Assembly (NCBI RefSeq): GCF_013359735.1
Contig: NZ_JABFMX010000013.1
Span: 1 to 64,000, forward strand
Source of the DNA: Arthrobacter sp. C9C5
Lineage (GTDB): Bacteria > Actinomycetota > Actinomycetes > Actinomycetales > Micrococcaceae
DNA: 64,000 nt
Reading direction: 5' to 3'
Both the position numbers and the translations under genes were made by a program. The notes beneath the pieces were generated by a model, which ran no database searches, was not told where the DNA came from, and was given only the letters and a program-made list of their open reading frames with translations. Shown here piece after piece: positions 1-8,824 of the stretch. How positions within the stretch are numbered: position 1 is the stretch's first letter; the number at the start of each line of letters is the position of its first letter.

Positions 1-615
1 CGGCCCCAGGTCATGGTCACCATCGACTACCGCGACCTCCTCGAACGCCTCCACCGCCTCCAACGAGACACCGGCGCCGCCGCCGGCGGGGTCGGCAAGT
101 TCAGCGGGACCGGCGCCGGCGGGGTCGCCGGCGGGGTCGGCAGCGCGGCGGACGCCACCGGACACGGCCCCGGGGCGGGCCCGCTCGGGTTCACCGGCAC
201 CGGGACCCTGGCCTTCACCGGCCCCGTCACCGCAGCGACCATCCGCAAGATCGCCTGCGACGCGGACATCATCCCCGTCCTGCTCGGATCCCAGGGCCGG
301 ATCCTGGACATCGGCCGCACCACCCGGATCTTCCCGCCCCACATCCGCAAAGCCATCACCGCCCGCGACCAAGGCTGCGCCTTCCCCGGCTGCACCATCC
401 CTGCACCCTGGTGCGAAGCCCACCACATCACCTACTGGTCCAGAGGCGGCACCACGTCCACCAACAACGGAACACTCCTCTGCTCCCACCATCACCACCT
501 GACCCACAAAGAACAATGGACCATCCAGATCCGCGCCGGGATCCCCTGGTTCATCCCGCCACCCCACCTCGACCCACGCCAAACACCACGAAGAAACCAC
601 TACTTCAGATGCTGA
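1..615 (+). CDS. HNH endonuclease, DUF222/13E12 type, C-terminal part
   Basis: The reading frame is open to the first base, so the gene begins upstream and only about 204 residues are seen. An Ala/Gly-rich linker is followed by a helical stretch and then an HNH nuclease fold: CAFPGC, CEAHHI, the NN of TSTNNG and the final LCSHHHH supply the Cys zinc knuckle and the His-Asn-His catalytic set. This is the C-terminal domain of the DUF222 (13E12 repeat) proteins that are multicopy in Arthrobacter and Mycobacterium. These proteins are often linked to mobile or repeated DNA, and the biological substrate is unknown. The product is inferred to cut DNA non-specifically. Confidence 0.88.
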   Translation, partial: RPQVMVTIDYRDLLERLHRLQRDTGAAAGGVGKFSGTGAGGVAGGVGSAADATGHGPGAGPLGFTGTGTLAFTGPVTAATIRKIACDADIIPVLLGSQGRILDIGRTTRIFPPHIRKAITARDQGCAFPGCTIPAPWCEAHHITYWSRGGTTSTNNGTLLCSHHHHLTHKEQWTIQIRAGIPWFIPPPHLDPRQTPRRNHYFRC

Positions 616-792
616 ACAACGCAGCCGACGTCGGCGGTGAACTGGGGCACGCGGCGCGGTATCACCTGCCGAGGACGAAGATCCCGTCCGGGCCGGCGGC
701 GGTGCGGCGTTGGCCGGCGTTTGAATAGACACTCACTGACCAAGGCGAATCCTGGCTGAACGGGCTCAGGTGCCAATCTGAAAAACGGTGGG

Positions 793-1035
793 TCAGGGTG
801 AGACCCGAGCCGGTGGCCACCAGATCTTGCTACGCGGGTCCACGCCGTAGGCCAGATGGCCGCGGTTTCGAAGGGCACCGACCGCCGACCCGATTCCACA
901 GCCGAGATCCAAGATGCGGGCTTGTCGCGGACTCAGCATGTCAACGAATCGTGCGTCGACTTCGAGGTCGCAACCGGAGACGGCCAGGCCGCGCATCTTG
1001 GCGGCGTACGCAGCGTAGTCGGGTCCGTGGTTCAC
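793..1035 (-). pseudogene. SAM-dependent methyltransferase, N-terminal remnant
   Basis: Eighty residues are encoded from a GTG. The sequence reads like the start of a class I methyltransferase: a helical N-terminus with DAR-F-DML, then motif I (ILDLGCGIGSAVGAL) and the acidic end of beta-2 (YGVDP). After GVDP the resemblance stops and an unrelated tail, RSKIWWPP, runs to the stop. No methyltransferase sequence continues in the other minus-strand frames, so the catalytic two thirds are missing. It is probably a deletion remnant rather than a working small protein. It lies between the HNH gene and a GNAT gene in a worn region. Confidence 0.6.
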
Positions 1036-1074
1036 GGAATCAGTCTGCCACGGAGGGCGCGGCCGCCCTCGGGC

Positions 1075-1860
1075 TCAGCGCCGCCAGCGATACGGCGTCG
1101 TCGTGGACACCCGGACCAAGCCATAGCGTTCCAGAATCGGTCGTGAATATTCGGTTGAATCGCTGTGGATGAGCGTCTTGCCGAGGGACATCGCCGCGCG
1201 TGCACGGGCTGCGGTGACCGCGCGGTAAATCCCCCGGCCGCGCCATTCCTCGCGTGTGGCGCCGCCCCAGATGCCCGCGAAGTCGGTGTCCGGTACCGGT
1301 TCCAGGCGCCCGGCGCTGACGATCACCCCTTGGTGCTCGGCGACCCACAGCTCCATCCCGTCGCCGCGGGCCATTCGGCGCAGGATTGCTTCTGCGTTTC
1401 CGTCAGAGACGGGGCTGCCGAAGACTTCGTCCTGCATGGCGCTCATGGCGCGGATGTCCGGTTCGTCCGTAACCCGCCGCAGGCTCACCCCGGGCGGCAG
1501 GTCCACGTCGACGTCGAGCGCGCTGGCATCCCCGATCATGACCGACTCTGTCTCGTCTGGCTCAAACCCGTTCTCCAGCAGCGCCTCATGCAGCCCGGGC
1601 GCATTGTCGTGGCCCCGGGTTTTCCATTCGACCCGCACGATATCCGGATCCGCGCGGTAGAACGCCACCGTTTCAGCCACCCACCGCGCGATCGTCGCCG
1701 CGTCGGCTCCGGCCAGGTCCTGATAGGTCACGAATCCGCGGCCGCCCGCGAAGGTCACCAGCCGCAACGGACCCAAACGCTCGACGGCGACCGCACTGGG
1801 GGTCTCCGCATCGGTGCGGAGCTGCTGGTCGTACGCCGTAAGGAGTTTGGAAGTAGTCAT
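1075..1860 (-). CDS. GNAT family N-acetyltransferase
   Basis: 261 residues with two GNAT-like halves. The C-terminal half (about 150-255) carries the acetyl-CoA loop TREEWRGRGIYRAVT (R/Q-x-x-G-x-G/A motif), preceded by a beta strand WVAEHQGVIVSAGRLE and followed by the motif B region GKTLIHSDSTEYSRPILERYGL. The N-terminal half is a degenerate GNAT-like domain. The acceptor substrate cannot be told from sequence. The ATG is preceded by GAGG 4 nt upstream; a TAGCGT element also sits 8 nt upstream. It is transcribed alone and is intact, unlike the second GNAT copy just beyond it. Confidence 0.85.
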   Translation of the reverse strand: MTTSKLLTAYDQQLRTDAETPSAVAVERLGPLRLVTFAGGRGFVTYQDLAGADAATIARWVAETVAFYRADPDIVRVEWKTRGHDNAPGLHEALLENGFEPDETESVMIGDASALDVDVDLPPGVSLRRVTDEPDIRAMSAMQDEVFGSPVSDGNAEAILRRMARGDGMELWVAEHQGVIVSAGRLEPVPDTDFAGIWGGATREEWRGRGIYRAVTAARARAAMSLGKTLIHSDSTEYSRPILERYGLVRVSTTTPYRWRR

Positions 1861-1954
1861 CGGACCTCACGCTACAGCGACGGGGGCACGGTTCGGCGCG
1901 GGAAACCGTACTCCTCGACCAGGATTTCTTCTACGGAAGCGCGCTGTGCGGTTT

Positions 1955-2344
1955 CTAACCGTCGCGAACCACCTCTGCCACGAATGGGGAGAAATCCTCC
2001 TGAATTCCGACGCCCATCCGGACCTTGGCGCGCACCCTTGGAACTTCACTCCGCCGCTGATCCTCGACACGCAGGCGTCCACGGCTCTGGGATACCAGCC
2101 CGCTGGACGCGTGGCGCAGCGCGATCCCGCCGAGTACCTGTCCGCCCTCGATGATCCATCGGTAGGTGCAACGGGCCGACTCCTGAGCCAGTCGTTCCAG
2201 CCACGCCTCGAAACCGTCCGGGGACTCGACGTCGTCGTCCGGCAGCAGCCCGAAGCCGTCCTCGTGAAGACCCGGCCCCCACTCGGCGTGTGCCTCGAGC
2301 CAAGCAGCGCGCAGACCTAGAGAAGGAACAGTCAGGGCTGGCAT
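1955..2344 (-). pseudogene. GNAT acetyltransferase, truncated
   Basis: The frame starts as a recognisable GNAT protein: MPALTVPSLGLRAAWLEAHA, then DGFGLLPDDDVESPDGFEAW and CTYRWIIEGGQVLGGIALRH. It then diverges into an unrelated Arg-rich tail before any acetyl-CoA binding loop (R-x-x-G-x-G) is reached. The other minus-strand frames do not recover that loop, so a deletion or rearrangement rather than a single frameshift is likely. TATAGT lies exactly 6 nt before the ATG, a leaderless-type promoter, so the gene once had a normal start. The call rests on family resemblance recalled from memory. Confidence 0.6.
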
Positions 2345-2456
2345 ACCGCCACTATATCGATGCCGTCCGGCACCAGAGCCGTCCGGCCGTCGCGGTAAAG
2401 TGTCACCGGAAGATTCCTTCCCGGTCCCGCCACACATTCTTGAAAGGCTCGCTGCA

Positions 2457-3812
2457 ATGAGCATGCTCGGCACCAAATGGAAGATCCACGGAAACGGTAA
2501 GTCCATCCGCCCCGGCGAGGTCGTCAGGCCGGATGAACGCCTCGCGTGGCCCCTGACAATCGGCGTGGGCATGCAGCACGTTGTCGCCATGTTCGGCGCC
2601 ACCTTCCTGGTGCCGATCATCACCGGCATGCCGCCGGCCACCACCCTGTTCTTCTCCGGCATCGGCACCCTGCTGTTCCTGGTCATCACGCAGGGCCGGG
2701 TGCCCAGCTACCTCGGCTCCTCCTTCGCGTTCATCGCCCCGATCATGGCCTCGCAACAGCAGTACGGGATCCCCGGCGCGCTGGGCGGCGTGGTGCTGGC
2801 CGGCGTCGGGCTGGCCATCATCGGCGCCATCGTGCAGAAGTTCGGGGCGGGCTGGATCAACCGGCTCATGCCGCCGATCGTCACCGGCGCCATCGTGGGG
2901 CTGATCGGCCTGAACCTGGCCCCGGCCGCCAAGAACAACTTCGACGCCGCCCCCATCACCGCGCTGATCACCCTCGCCGTGATCATCGTGGTCAGCGTCT
3001 TCTTCCGCGGCATCCTTGGCCGCCTCAGCATCCTGGTCGGCGTCGTGGTGGGCTACCTCGTTGCGATGATCCGCGGCGAGATCAACTTCGCCAAGGTCGA
3101 CGCAGCCGCCTGGCTCGGGCTCCCGCACTTCCAGACCCCCGAATTTCACCTCGGCGTCGTCGGCCTCTTCGTCCCGGTGGTGCTCGTGCTGGTGGCGGAG
3201 AACATCGGCCACGTGAAATCGGTCTCCGCCATGACGGGGCAGAACCTCGACGGCGTGTCCGGCCGCGCCTTGATGGCCGACGGCGCCGCGACCGTCCTCG
3301 CCGGCCTGGGCGGCGGATCCGGCACCACCACCTACGCCGAAAACATCGGCGTCATGGCCGCAACGAAGGTCTATTCGACGGCGGCCTACTGGGTGGCGGG
3401 CATCTTCGCCGTCGTGCTGAGCTTCTCGCCGAAGTTCGGCGAACTGATCGCGACCGTCCCGGCCGGCGTGCTCGGCGGCGCAGCCACCATGCTCTACGGC
3501 ATGATCGGCGTCCTGGGCGTGAAGATCTGGGTGCAGAACAAGGTCAACTTCTCGAACCCGATCAACCTCACCACCGCCGCAGTGGCCCTGATTGTCGGCA
3601 TCGCGGATTACACCTGGACCATTGGTGACCTCAAGTTCACCGGCATCGCCCTTGGCTCCGCGGCCGCCCTGGTGATCTACCACGGCATGAAGGCCATCGC
3701 GAAGGCCCGCGGCACCGTGGCCGAACCGGAGACCGAAGACGCCGCGCCCGTCGCAGCGGCCAGGGCTGCAGTCAACGCCGCGGCGAAGCGCTCCCCGAAG
3801 AAGCGCCGCTAG
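2457..3812 (+). CDS. uraA: Uracil/xanthine permease, NCS2 family
   Basis: About 451 residues forming roughly 14 hydrophobic segments of the nucleobase:cation symporter-2 fold. It imports uracil (or a related base) by proton symport across the cytoplasmic membrane. The UraA-type signature TTYAENIGVMAATKVYS is present, together with the conserved EN of VAENIGHVKSVS that contacts substrate in UraA. Two in-frame ATGs lie at 2457 and 2463. 2457 is preferred because AAAGG lies about 9 nt upstream. The upstream GTG at 2400 lacks a ribosome site and would add an atypical hydrophilic leader. The C-terminus is an Ala/Lys-rich cytosolic tail. A strong hairpin terminator follows. Confidence 0.9.
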   Translation: MSMLGTKWKIHGNGKSIRPGEVVRPDERLAWPLTIGVGMQHVVAMFGATFLVPIITGMPPATTLFFSGIGTLLFLVITQGRVPSYLGSSFAFIAPIMASQQQYGIPGALGGVVLAGVGLAIIGAIVQKFGAGWINRLMPPIVTGAIVGLIGLNLAPAAKNNFDAAPITALITLAVIIVVSVFFRGILGRLSILVGVVVGYLVAMIRGEINFAKVDAAAWLGLPHFQTPEFHLGVVGLFVPVVLVLVAENIGHVKSVSAMTGQNLDGVSGRALMADGAATVLAGLGGGSGTTTYAENIGVMAATKVYSTAAYWVAGIFAVVLSFSPKFGELIATVPAGVLGGAATMLYGMIGVLGVKIWVQNKVNFSNPINLTTAAVALIVGIADYTWTIGDLKFTGIALGSAAALVIYHGMKAIAKARGTVAEPETEDAAPVAAARAAVNAAAKRSPKKRR

Positions 3813-3832
3813 CCGCCCCGCCGCTACACAAA

Positions 3833-3876
3833 AAGGCCGGCGCCCTCCCACCATGCGGTGGCAGGGCGCCGGCCTT
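3833..3876. terminator. Bidirectional hairpin terminator
   Basis: A perfect 14-bp stem (AAGGCCGGCGCCCT pairs with AGGGCGCCGGCCTT) encloses an inner 5-bp stem CCACC/GGTGG with the loop ATGC. A-tracts lie to the left, giving a U-tract on the minus strand. It separates the converging uracil permease and acidic-protein genes and probably ends both transcripts. Confidence 0.85.
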
Positions 3877-3894
3877 CGGCGTGTCCGCGGCGGC

Positions 3895-4425
3895 TTAGCC
3901 GGCGTCGAACGAATCCTTGTCTTCGCTGTCACGGTCCTTCGGTGACTGCTCTTCCGGCAGGTCCGTGCCGCTGCCGTCCGGAATTCCGGCGGCGTCCTGG
4001 CCGGACTCCGAGGAGAACGGCCGCCCCGGCTCGGGTTCCTCGGTGTTGGCCGCATCCATCTCCGCGTCCGAGGAGGGCACCGCGCCGCCGCTTTCGGCTG
4101 CCGCTTCGTTGCCCTGCTCGAATCCGGGTTCGCTGCTTTCGTTTTCCGCGTTCATCTGTTCCTCCGTTCCTCCGAAGCGTCCGGCTCCGGGTTCTCCTGC
4201 ACTGTCCTGGTCCTCGGCGCCGAACTGGTTCAGGTCCGGTGTCCCCGCCGGGTAGGTCTCGCCGTCCGGGCTGTCCTGGTTGAGGCCCGCGGCATCGAAC
4301 GCCTCTTCGTCGCGGGGCTGCGCAAACGTCTTCGCGTCCCCGCCGGGCAGTTCCTGCTCGGCGGTGGGGGTTCCGTAGCCGCCCGCTTCCTCTTCGATGG
4401 GGCGTCCTTGCTGGTCCTGAGTCAT
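3895..4425 (-). CDS. Acidic, disordered hypothetical protein
   Basis: 176 residues, extremely rich in Glu, Asp, Gly, Ser, Pro and Gln, with no hydrophobic segment and no fold I recognise. It resembles low-complexity hydrophilic proteins seen in actinobacteria under desiccation or osmotic stress, but that is only an analogy. The ATG follows a strong AGGAGG site (complement of 4430-4436), so translation initiation is clear. A possible stress-sigma promoter lies about 100 bp upstream. The neighbouring divergent genes encode small stress-like membrane proteins (DUF6328, DUF6766). Confidence 0.65.
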   Translation of the reverse strand: MTQDQQGRPIEEEAGGYGTPTAEQELPGGDAKTFAQPRDEEAFDAAGLNQDSPDGETYPAGTPDLNQFGAEDQDSAGEPGAGRFGGTEEQMNAENESSEPGFEQGNEAAAESGGAVPSSDAEMDAANTEEPEPGRPFSSESGQDAAGIPDGSGTDLPEEQSPKDRDSEDKDSFDAG

Positions 4426-4525
4426 GTCGTTCCTCCTGCTTTCTGGCATTCGGCCGGTCGAGTCTGGATGATCGGATCTGGAGTCCAGCCGCGCCCGGGA
4501 GCGCGGCCTTTCCGTGTTTTCCACC

Positions 4526-4549
4526 GTACCCGAAAAATCCTCAGTAAGC
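4526..4549 (-). promoter_or_regulatory. Possible SigB/SigF-type promoter
   Basis: On the minus strand GCTT, 14 nt and GGGTAC resemble the actinobacterial stress-sigma consensus GTTT-N14-17-GGGTA. The distance to the ATG at 4425 is about 100 nt. This is weak evidence from motif reading alone. Confidence 0.3.
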
Positions 4550-4649
4550 TTAGTACCGAGCTGATTTTGTGTTTTCAGGCCACGTTGACCGCCATCCCGT
4601 GCCGGGCGCACGGAAGGTGGCCGCAGGTGAAACTCGAAAGGGAGCAACG

Positions 4650-5141
4650 ATGCCCAACGCCGAAGAAACCCGGAACGATGGCCGGGACGAAACCTTCGAC
4701 GAGAAGATGGACCGCAACTGGGCCGAACTGTTGCAGGAGCTGCGGGTTCTCCAGACCGGCGTCCAAATCCTGGCCGGTTTCCTGCTGACCTTGCCGTTCC
4801 AGTCCCGCTTCGAGACGCTGGACGGATTCCAGCTGACGCTCTACCTCAGCAACGTCGTCCTGGCCGCCCTAACCACCGCCCTGATCCTGCTGCCGGTGAG
4901 CGCGCATCGCCGGCTCTTCCGCAAGGGGCTCAAGGACACCCTCGTGGCCAGTGCGGACCGGATCGCGAAAGTGGCCCTGGCCGGCGTCGCCCTTCTGAGC
5001 GTGGGCACCTCTTCGCTGGTATTTGACGTGACAGCGGGACGGACCGCCGGGCTTACCGCCGGCGGCGCGCTGCTGGCCCTACTGTTGATCCTGCTCGTGC
5101 TGATTCCCAACAGGCTCCGCCGCAAGGCCGGACGGGAGTAG
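4650..5141 (+). CDS. DUF6328 family membrane protein
   Basis: 163 residues with four likely membrane helices. The conserved family opening is visible: DRNWAELLQELRVLQTGVQI, then GFLLTLPFQSRF and a Y-x-x-N segment before helix 2. A HRRLFRKG cytosolic loop and a C-terminal RLRRKAGRE tail follow. The function of the family is unknown. The start at the ATG of MPNAEE is chosen because AAGGGAG lies 6-8 nt upstream; the longer frame from 4569 has no such site. It lies 3 nt before the next gene and is almost certainly co-transcribed with it. Confidence 0.8.
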   Translation: MPNAEETRNDGRDETFDEKMDRNWAELLQELRVLQTGVQILAGFLLTLPFQSRFETLDGFQLTLYLSNVVLAALTTALILLPVSAHRRLFRKGLKDTLVASADRIAKVALAGVALLSVGTSSLVFDVTAGRTAGLTAGGALLALLLILLVLIPNRLRRKAGRE

Positions 5142-5144
5142 GCC

Positions 5145-5855
5145 ATGACCGGAACCGCACCTCACACGATCCACCCAGAGTCGGGAGCAAGAATGCGCAA
5201 GTGGGCCAAGGAACACGGACTGCTGCTGGCGAACATCGGACTTTTCGTCGTCTTCTTCGGCGGCATGGTCATCAGCGGGGCCGCGGACTACAGCGAGGAC
5301 CAGCTCGCCCACGGCCAGTCCGCCGTCGGAATCTTCGAGTATCTGGGTACCGGCGCGTTCCTGGAGGCGACCTTCGAGAACTGGGAGTCGGAGTTCCTGC
5401 AGATGGGCATGTACGTCATCCTGACGGTGTTCCTCTTCCAGAAGGGTTCCTCCGAGTCCAAGCCGATGGGGAAAAAGGCCCCGCAGGACGAGGATCCGCG
5501 GCACGCCACGATCAAGGCGGCGACGCCGTGGCCGGTGCGCCGCGGCGGTTGGGTGCTGAAACTCTACGAGCACTCACTTTCGATCATGTTCCTGCTGCTG
5601 TTCCTGATGTCGGTCGCGCTCCACGCGGTTGGCGGCAGCGAGGAGTACAGCCAGGAGCAGCAGGCCCATGGCCAGCCCCCGGTCACCGTGCTGGGGTACC
5701 TCGCGACGAGCCGCTTCTGGTTCGAGTCATTCCAGAACTGGCAGAGCGAGTTCCTTGCCGTCGCCGTGCTGGTCGGCGCCTCCGTGTATCTGCGGGAGAA
5801 GGGCTCCCCCGAGTCCAAACCAGTGGCCGAACCGCACTACGAGACCGGAACCTAG
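5145..5855 (+). CDS. DUF6766-type membrane protein with internal duplication
   Basis: 236 residues built from two copies of the same unit. Residues about 25-110 carry ADYSEDQLAHGQSAVGIFEYL, FENWESEFLQ and EKGSSESKP-like elements; residues about 145-228 repeat them as EEYSQEQQAHGQPPVTVLGYL, FQNWQSEFLA and REKGSPESKP. Each unit has two hydrophobic helices separated by an extracytoplasmic loop, giving about four membrane spans. The function is unknown. It follows the DUF6328 gene by 3 nt, so the two products may act together in the membrane. The match to DUF6766 is from memory of the family. Confidence 0.75.
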   Translation: MTGTAPHTIHPESGARMRKWAKEHGLLLANIGLFVVFFGGMVISGAADYSEDQLAHGQSAVGIFEYLGTGAFLEATFENWESEFLQMGMYVILTVFLFQKGSSESKPMGKKAPQDEDPRHATIKAATPWPVRRGGWVLKLYEHSLSIMFLLLFLMSVALHAVGGSEEYSQEQQAHGQPPVTVLGYLATSRFWFESFQNWQSEFLAVAVLVGASVYLREKGSPESKPVAEPHYETGT

Positions 5856-5866
5856 GGCGGGGGCGC

Positions 5867-7405
5867 CTACTCTGCAGGCTTATCCCTGCGCTCGGCAGCG
5901 CCGCCCGGCAGCTCCTCCGCGTCGGCAGGCGCGTAGGTGTGGTCGAACGGCATCTCGTTGAGGTCAAGGTTTTCGTTGGCCTCCTGCCCGGCTACGAGTT
6001 CGTGCGCCTCCTCTAGCGTGTCGACGCTTGGCATGGATCCCATCAGCGGACGGCCGGCAGTCTCCTTGATGAAGTAAACCGCCACCGCCCCGATCGCCGA
6101 CGTTGCCATCAGGTAGTACGCCGGCATCATTTCGTTCCCCGACGCCGCGATCAGGGACGCGATGATGAACGGCGCCGTGCCGCCGAAGATGGCCACGGCA
6201 AAGTTGTAGGCAATGCCCATGGCTCCATAGCGGCTGGCGGTCGGGAAGAGCGCGGGCAGCGTGGAGGCCAGGTTCGCCACGTAGAACGTCAGCGGGAAGG
6301 CGATCAGCGCCAGCCCCAGCAGCGTGGACCAGATGGCCCCGACGCCGATCAGGAGGAAGGCCGGGGCGGCCAGGATGACTGTGCCCAGCGAACCGATCCA
6401 CAGGACAGGCCGCCGCCCGATCCGGTCCGAGAGCCGCCCGGTCAGCGGAATCGCGGCGGACATCAGGACCAGGATCGGGATGGTCAGCAGGGTTCCGTGG
6501 AGCTCGTCATAGCCCTTGTTGGATGTCAGGTAGGTGGGCATGTAGGACGTCAGCGCGTAGCCGACCGTATTCGCGGCGGCCACCAGGACCATGGCGAGCA
6601 GGATGCCGCGCCAATGCGAGGCGAAAATGGCGACCGGGCCCTTGGTTTCCGCGGCCTCCCCCGCCGGACCGCCGGCACCCTGTGCGTCCAGGCTGGCCTG
6701 GAAGGCCGGGGACTCCTCGATCTTCATCCGGAAATAGATGGCTATGAGACCCAGCGGACCGGCAATCAGGAACGGGATCCGCCAGCCCCACGCCTCCATC
6801 ACGTCGCCGCCCAGCGTGACCTGCAGGAGCGTCACGAGCGCCGCGCCGATGGCGAAGCCCATGTAGCTGCCGAGGTCCAGGAAGCTGGCAAAGTAGCCGC
6901 GGCGGGCGTCCGGGGCGTGTTCGCTGACGAACGTCGTGGCACCGGCGTATTCGCCGCCCGTCGAGAACCCCTGAATGAGCTTGGTCGCCACAAGCAGGAC
7001 GGCCGCCCAGATGCCGAGGACGGCGTAACCGGGCAGTAGCCCCACCACAAAGGTGGAGGCCGCCATGATGATGAGCGTCATGGCAAGGACCCGCTGCCGG
7101 CCGATCTTGTCACCCAGCCAGCCAAAGAACACCCCGCCCAGCGGACGGGCGATGAAGGTGGCGCCGAAGGTCCCGAGCAGGAAAAGGTTCTGCACTGTCT
7201 TGTCCGCTTCCGGCAGGAAGACCGGCCCCATGGTGGTGATCAGGTAGCCGAACACGCCGACGTCGTACCATTCCATCGTGTTCCCGACGATGGTGCCGCC
7301 GAGGGCCTTGCGCATAACGCGCCTGTCCACGACGTTGATATGTTCGACCTCCAGCCGGCGTTCCTGGAGCTTGGGCCGGCGGGGGCTGTTGCGCTTCATG
7401 GACAT
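5867..7405 (-). CDS. proP: ProP-like MFS symporter (MHS family)
   Basis: 512 residues with 12 membrane helices. The MHS family marks are clear: GNTMEWYDVGVFGYL in helix 1, RPLGGVFFGWLGDKIGRQ in the loop 2-3, the GFSTGGEYAGA segment, and W-GWRIPFLIAGPLGLIA. The run from helix 1 to 6 closely follows E. coli ProP, the proton-coupled proline/betaine osmoprotectant importer, so compatible-solute uptake is the best guess. The C-terminal tail is acidic and lacks ProP's long coiled coil. AGGAG 6 nt upstream picks the ATG at 7405 over the longer frame from 7513. Confidence 0.75.
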   Translation of the reverse strand: MSMKRNSPRRPKLQERRLEVEHINVVDRRVMRKALGGTIVGNTMEWYDVGVFGYLITTMGPVFLPEADKTVQNLFLLGTFGATFIARPLGGVFFGWLGDKIGRQRVLAMTLIIMAASTFVVGLLPGYAVLGIWAAVLLVATKLIQGFSTGGEYAGATTFVSEHAPDARRGYFASFLDLGSYMGFAIGAALVTLLQVTLGGDVMEAWGWRIPFLIAGPLGLIAIYFRMKIEESPAFQASLDAQGAGGPAGEAAETKGPVAIFASHWRGILLAMVLVAAANTVGYALTSYMPTYLTSNKGYDELHGTLLTIPILVLMSAAIPLTGRLSDRIGRRPVLWIGSLGTVILAAPAFLLIGVGAIWSTLLGLALIAFPLTFYVANLASTLPALFPTASRYGAMGIAYNFAVAIFGGTAPFIIASLIAASGNEMMPAYYLMATSAIGAVAVYFIKETAGRPLMGSMPSVDTLEEAHELVAGQEANENLDLNEMPFDHTYAPADAEELPGGAAERRDKPAE

Positions 7406-7545
7406 TTCGGTCTCCTGGGCAGGGCCACTGTTTTGCGCGTGGCCCTGGCAGGGACTCACGGCCCCCAATTGAAAAAAGTTTATCGGGGCTGGCGCGTCCG
7501 AAACCAGAGTCAAACCATCACGAATGCGCGATCCCGGCCGCGCGG

Positions 7546-8670
7546 CTAGGCCCCCTCAAGCACCTGGCTGGTGGCCCAGGCCAGGTATTTCGCGGCGTTG
7601 GCGATGGCGTCGGCCGCGCTTGGCGCCACGTCCAGCAGCTGGGCGGCGGCGACCACCCCGTGGCGCTCAAGGTCCTCGGGGGTGACGAGAATCCGGCCGG
7701 CGACCATGATGACCGGGATGCCCAGCTCGCGGGCGGCGTCGGCCAGCGCAATCGGCGCCTTCCCGGTCAGCGACTGCGAATCCAGCGAGCCCTCGCCCGT
7801 GATCACCAGGTCCGCGTCCACGAGCTTCGCGGCGAGTCCGGTGAGCCCGGCCACGAGTTCAAAGCCGCCCTCCAGCGAAGCGTTGCTCAAGGCCAGGAAC
7901 GACGCCGGGAAGCCGCCGGCGGCGCCCGCGCCCGGGACGTTGACGTCACGGCCGGTCGCCTGCCGCAGCACCGAGGCCCAGTTGCGCAGCCCGGCGTCGA
8001 GCACCTCCACGGCCTCCTCATCAGCGCCCTTCTGGGCGCCAAAGACGTGCGCGGCGCCGTCGGGTCCGTAGAGCGGGTTCTGCACGTCCACGGCAATCCT
8101 GAACTTCACGGCCGCCAGCCGCGGGTCCAGGCCGCTGAGATCCACGGCGGCCACGTCGCCGAGCGAGCCGCCGCCGAGCGGCACTACATTGCCGGCGGCG
8201 TCCACCGGCTTCAGGCCCAGGGCGCGCAGGGCGCCGCTGCCGCCGTCGCTCATGGCCGAGCCACCCACGCCAAGCACGATTTCGGTGGCGCCGGCGTCCA
8301 GCGCGGCCGCGATCAGCTGTCCGCACCCGTAGCTGTGGGCCCGCAGGGCGTTGGCCGGCGTCGGCTCCATGTGCGCGAGTCCGGACGCCTGCGCCGTCTC
8401 GATGACGGCGGTCACCCCGCCGAAGGCGTCCTTGCGGATCGCCCAGGCCGCCCCGATCGGGGCCAGGATCGGCCCGACGACGGCGTTCAGGCGCTCCTCG
8501 TACCCGGCGGCGACCGCCGCCTCCAAGGTGCCCTCGCCGCCGTCGGCCACGGGGAACTGGATGGCCTCGGCCTCGGGGTAGACGCGCAGGGCGCCCTCGG
8601 CAATGGCGGCGGCGGCCTCGGCGGCGGTCAGGGAGCCCTTGAACTTGTCCGGGGCGATCAGGATACGCAT
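7546..8670 (-). CDS. glxK: Glycerate 2-kinase (GarK/GlxK type)
   Basis: 374 residues, full length for the Gly_kinase family (PF02595). It phosphorylates D-glycerate to 2-phosphoglycerate in the glyoxylate/glycerate route. Family landmarks are the N-terminal RILIAPDKFKGSLTA, VADGGEGT, the GVGGSAMSDGGSGAL glycine loop, DVQNPLYGPDGAA and ITGEGSLDSQSLTGKAP. The ATG at 8670 follows an AGGATGGAGCC ribosome site; the upstream extension to 8919 is unrelated sequence. It is divergent from the histidine phosphatase gene, with a 154-bp gap. Confidence 0.92.
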   Translation of the reverse strand: MRILIAPDKFKGSLTAAEAAAAIAEGALRVYPEAEAIQFPVADGGEGTLEAAVAAGYEERLNAVVGPILAPIGAAWAIRKDAFGGVTAVIETAQASGLAHMEPTPANALRAHSYGCGQLIAAALDAGATEIVLGVGGSAMSDGGSGALRALGLKPVDAAGNVVPLGGGSLGDVAAVDLSGLDPRLAAVKFRIAVDVQNPLYGPDGAAHVFGAQKGADEEAVEVLDAGLRNWASVLRQATGRDVNVPGAGAAGGFPASFLALSNASLEGGFELVAGLTGLAAKLVDADLVITGEGSLDSQSLTGKAPIALADAARELGIPVIMVAGRILVTPEDLERHGVVAAAQLLDVAPSAADAIANAAKYLAWATSQVLEGA

Positions 8671-8824
8671 GGCTCCATCCTGCCAGCCCGCGCCGACAAT
8701 TCCTTTCCGAGACAAGGCCGGGAGCGCCGGAGTATCGTGGGCACTTCCGGGCCGCCGGGGCTCCTCCCGCGGCCGGCCGTGGCAGTTCCGGCCCGCCCAG
8801 CGGGCCGGCGAGCAGGAGGTAACG

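Noticed and set aside
2403..4055. 550-codon minus-strand ORF opposite the uracil permease
   Set aside because: Its product is low-complexity His/Asp/Ala-rich and mirrors the codon bias of the real gene. High-GC DNA produces such shadow frames; no domain is present.
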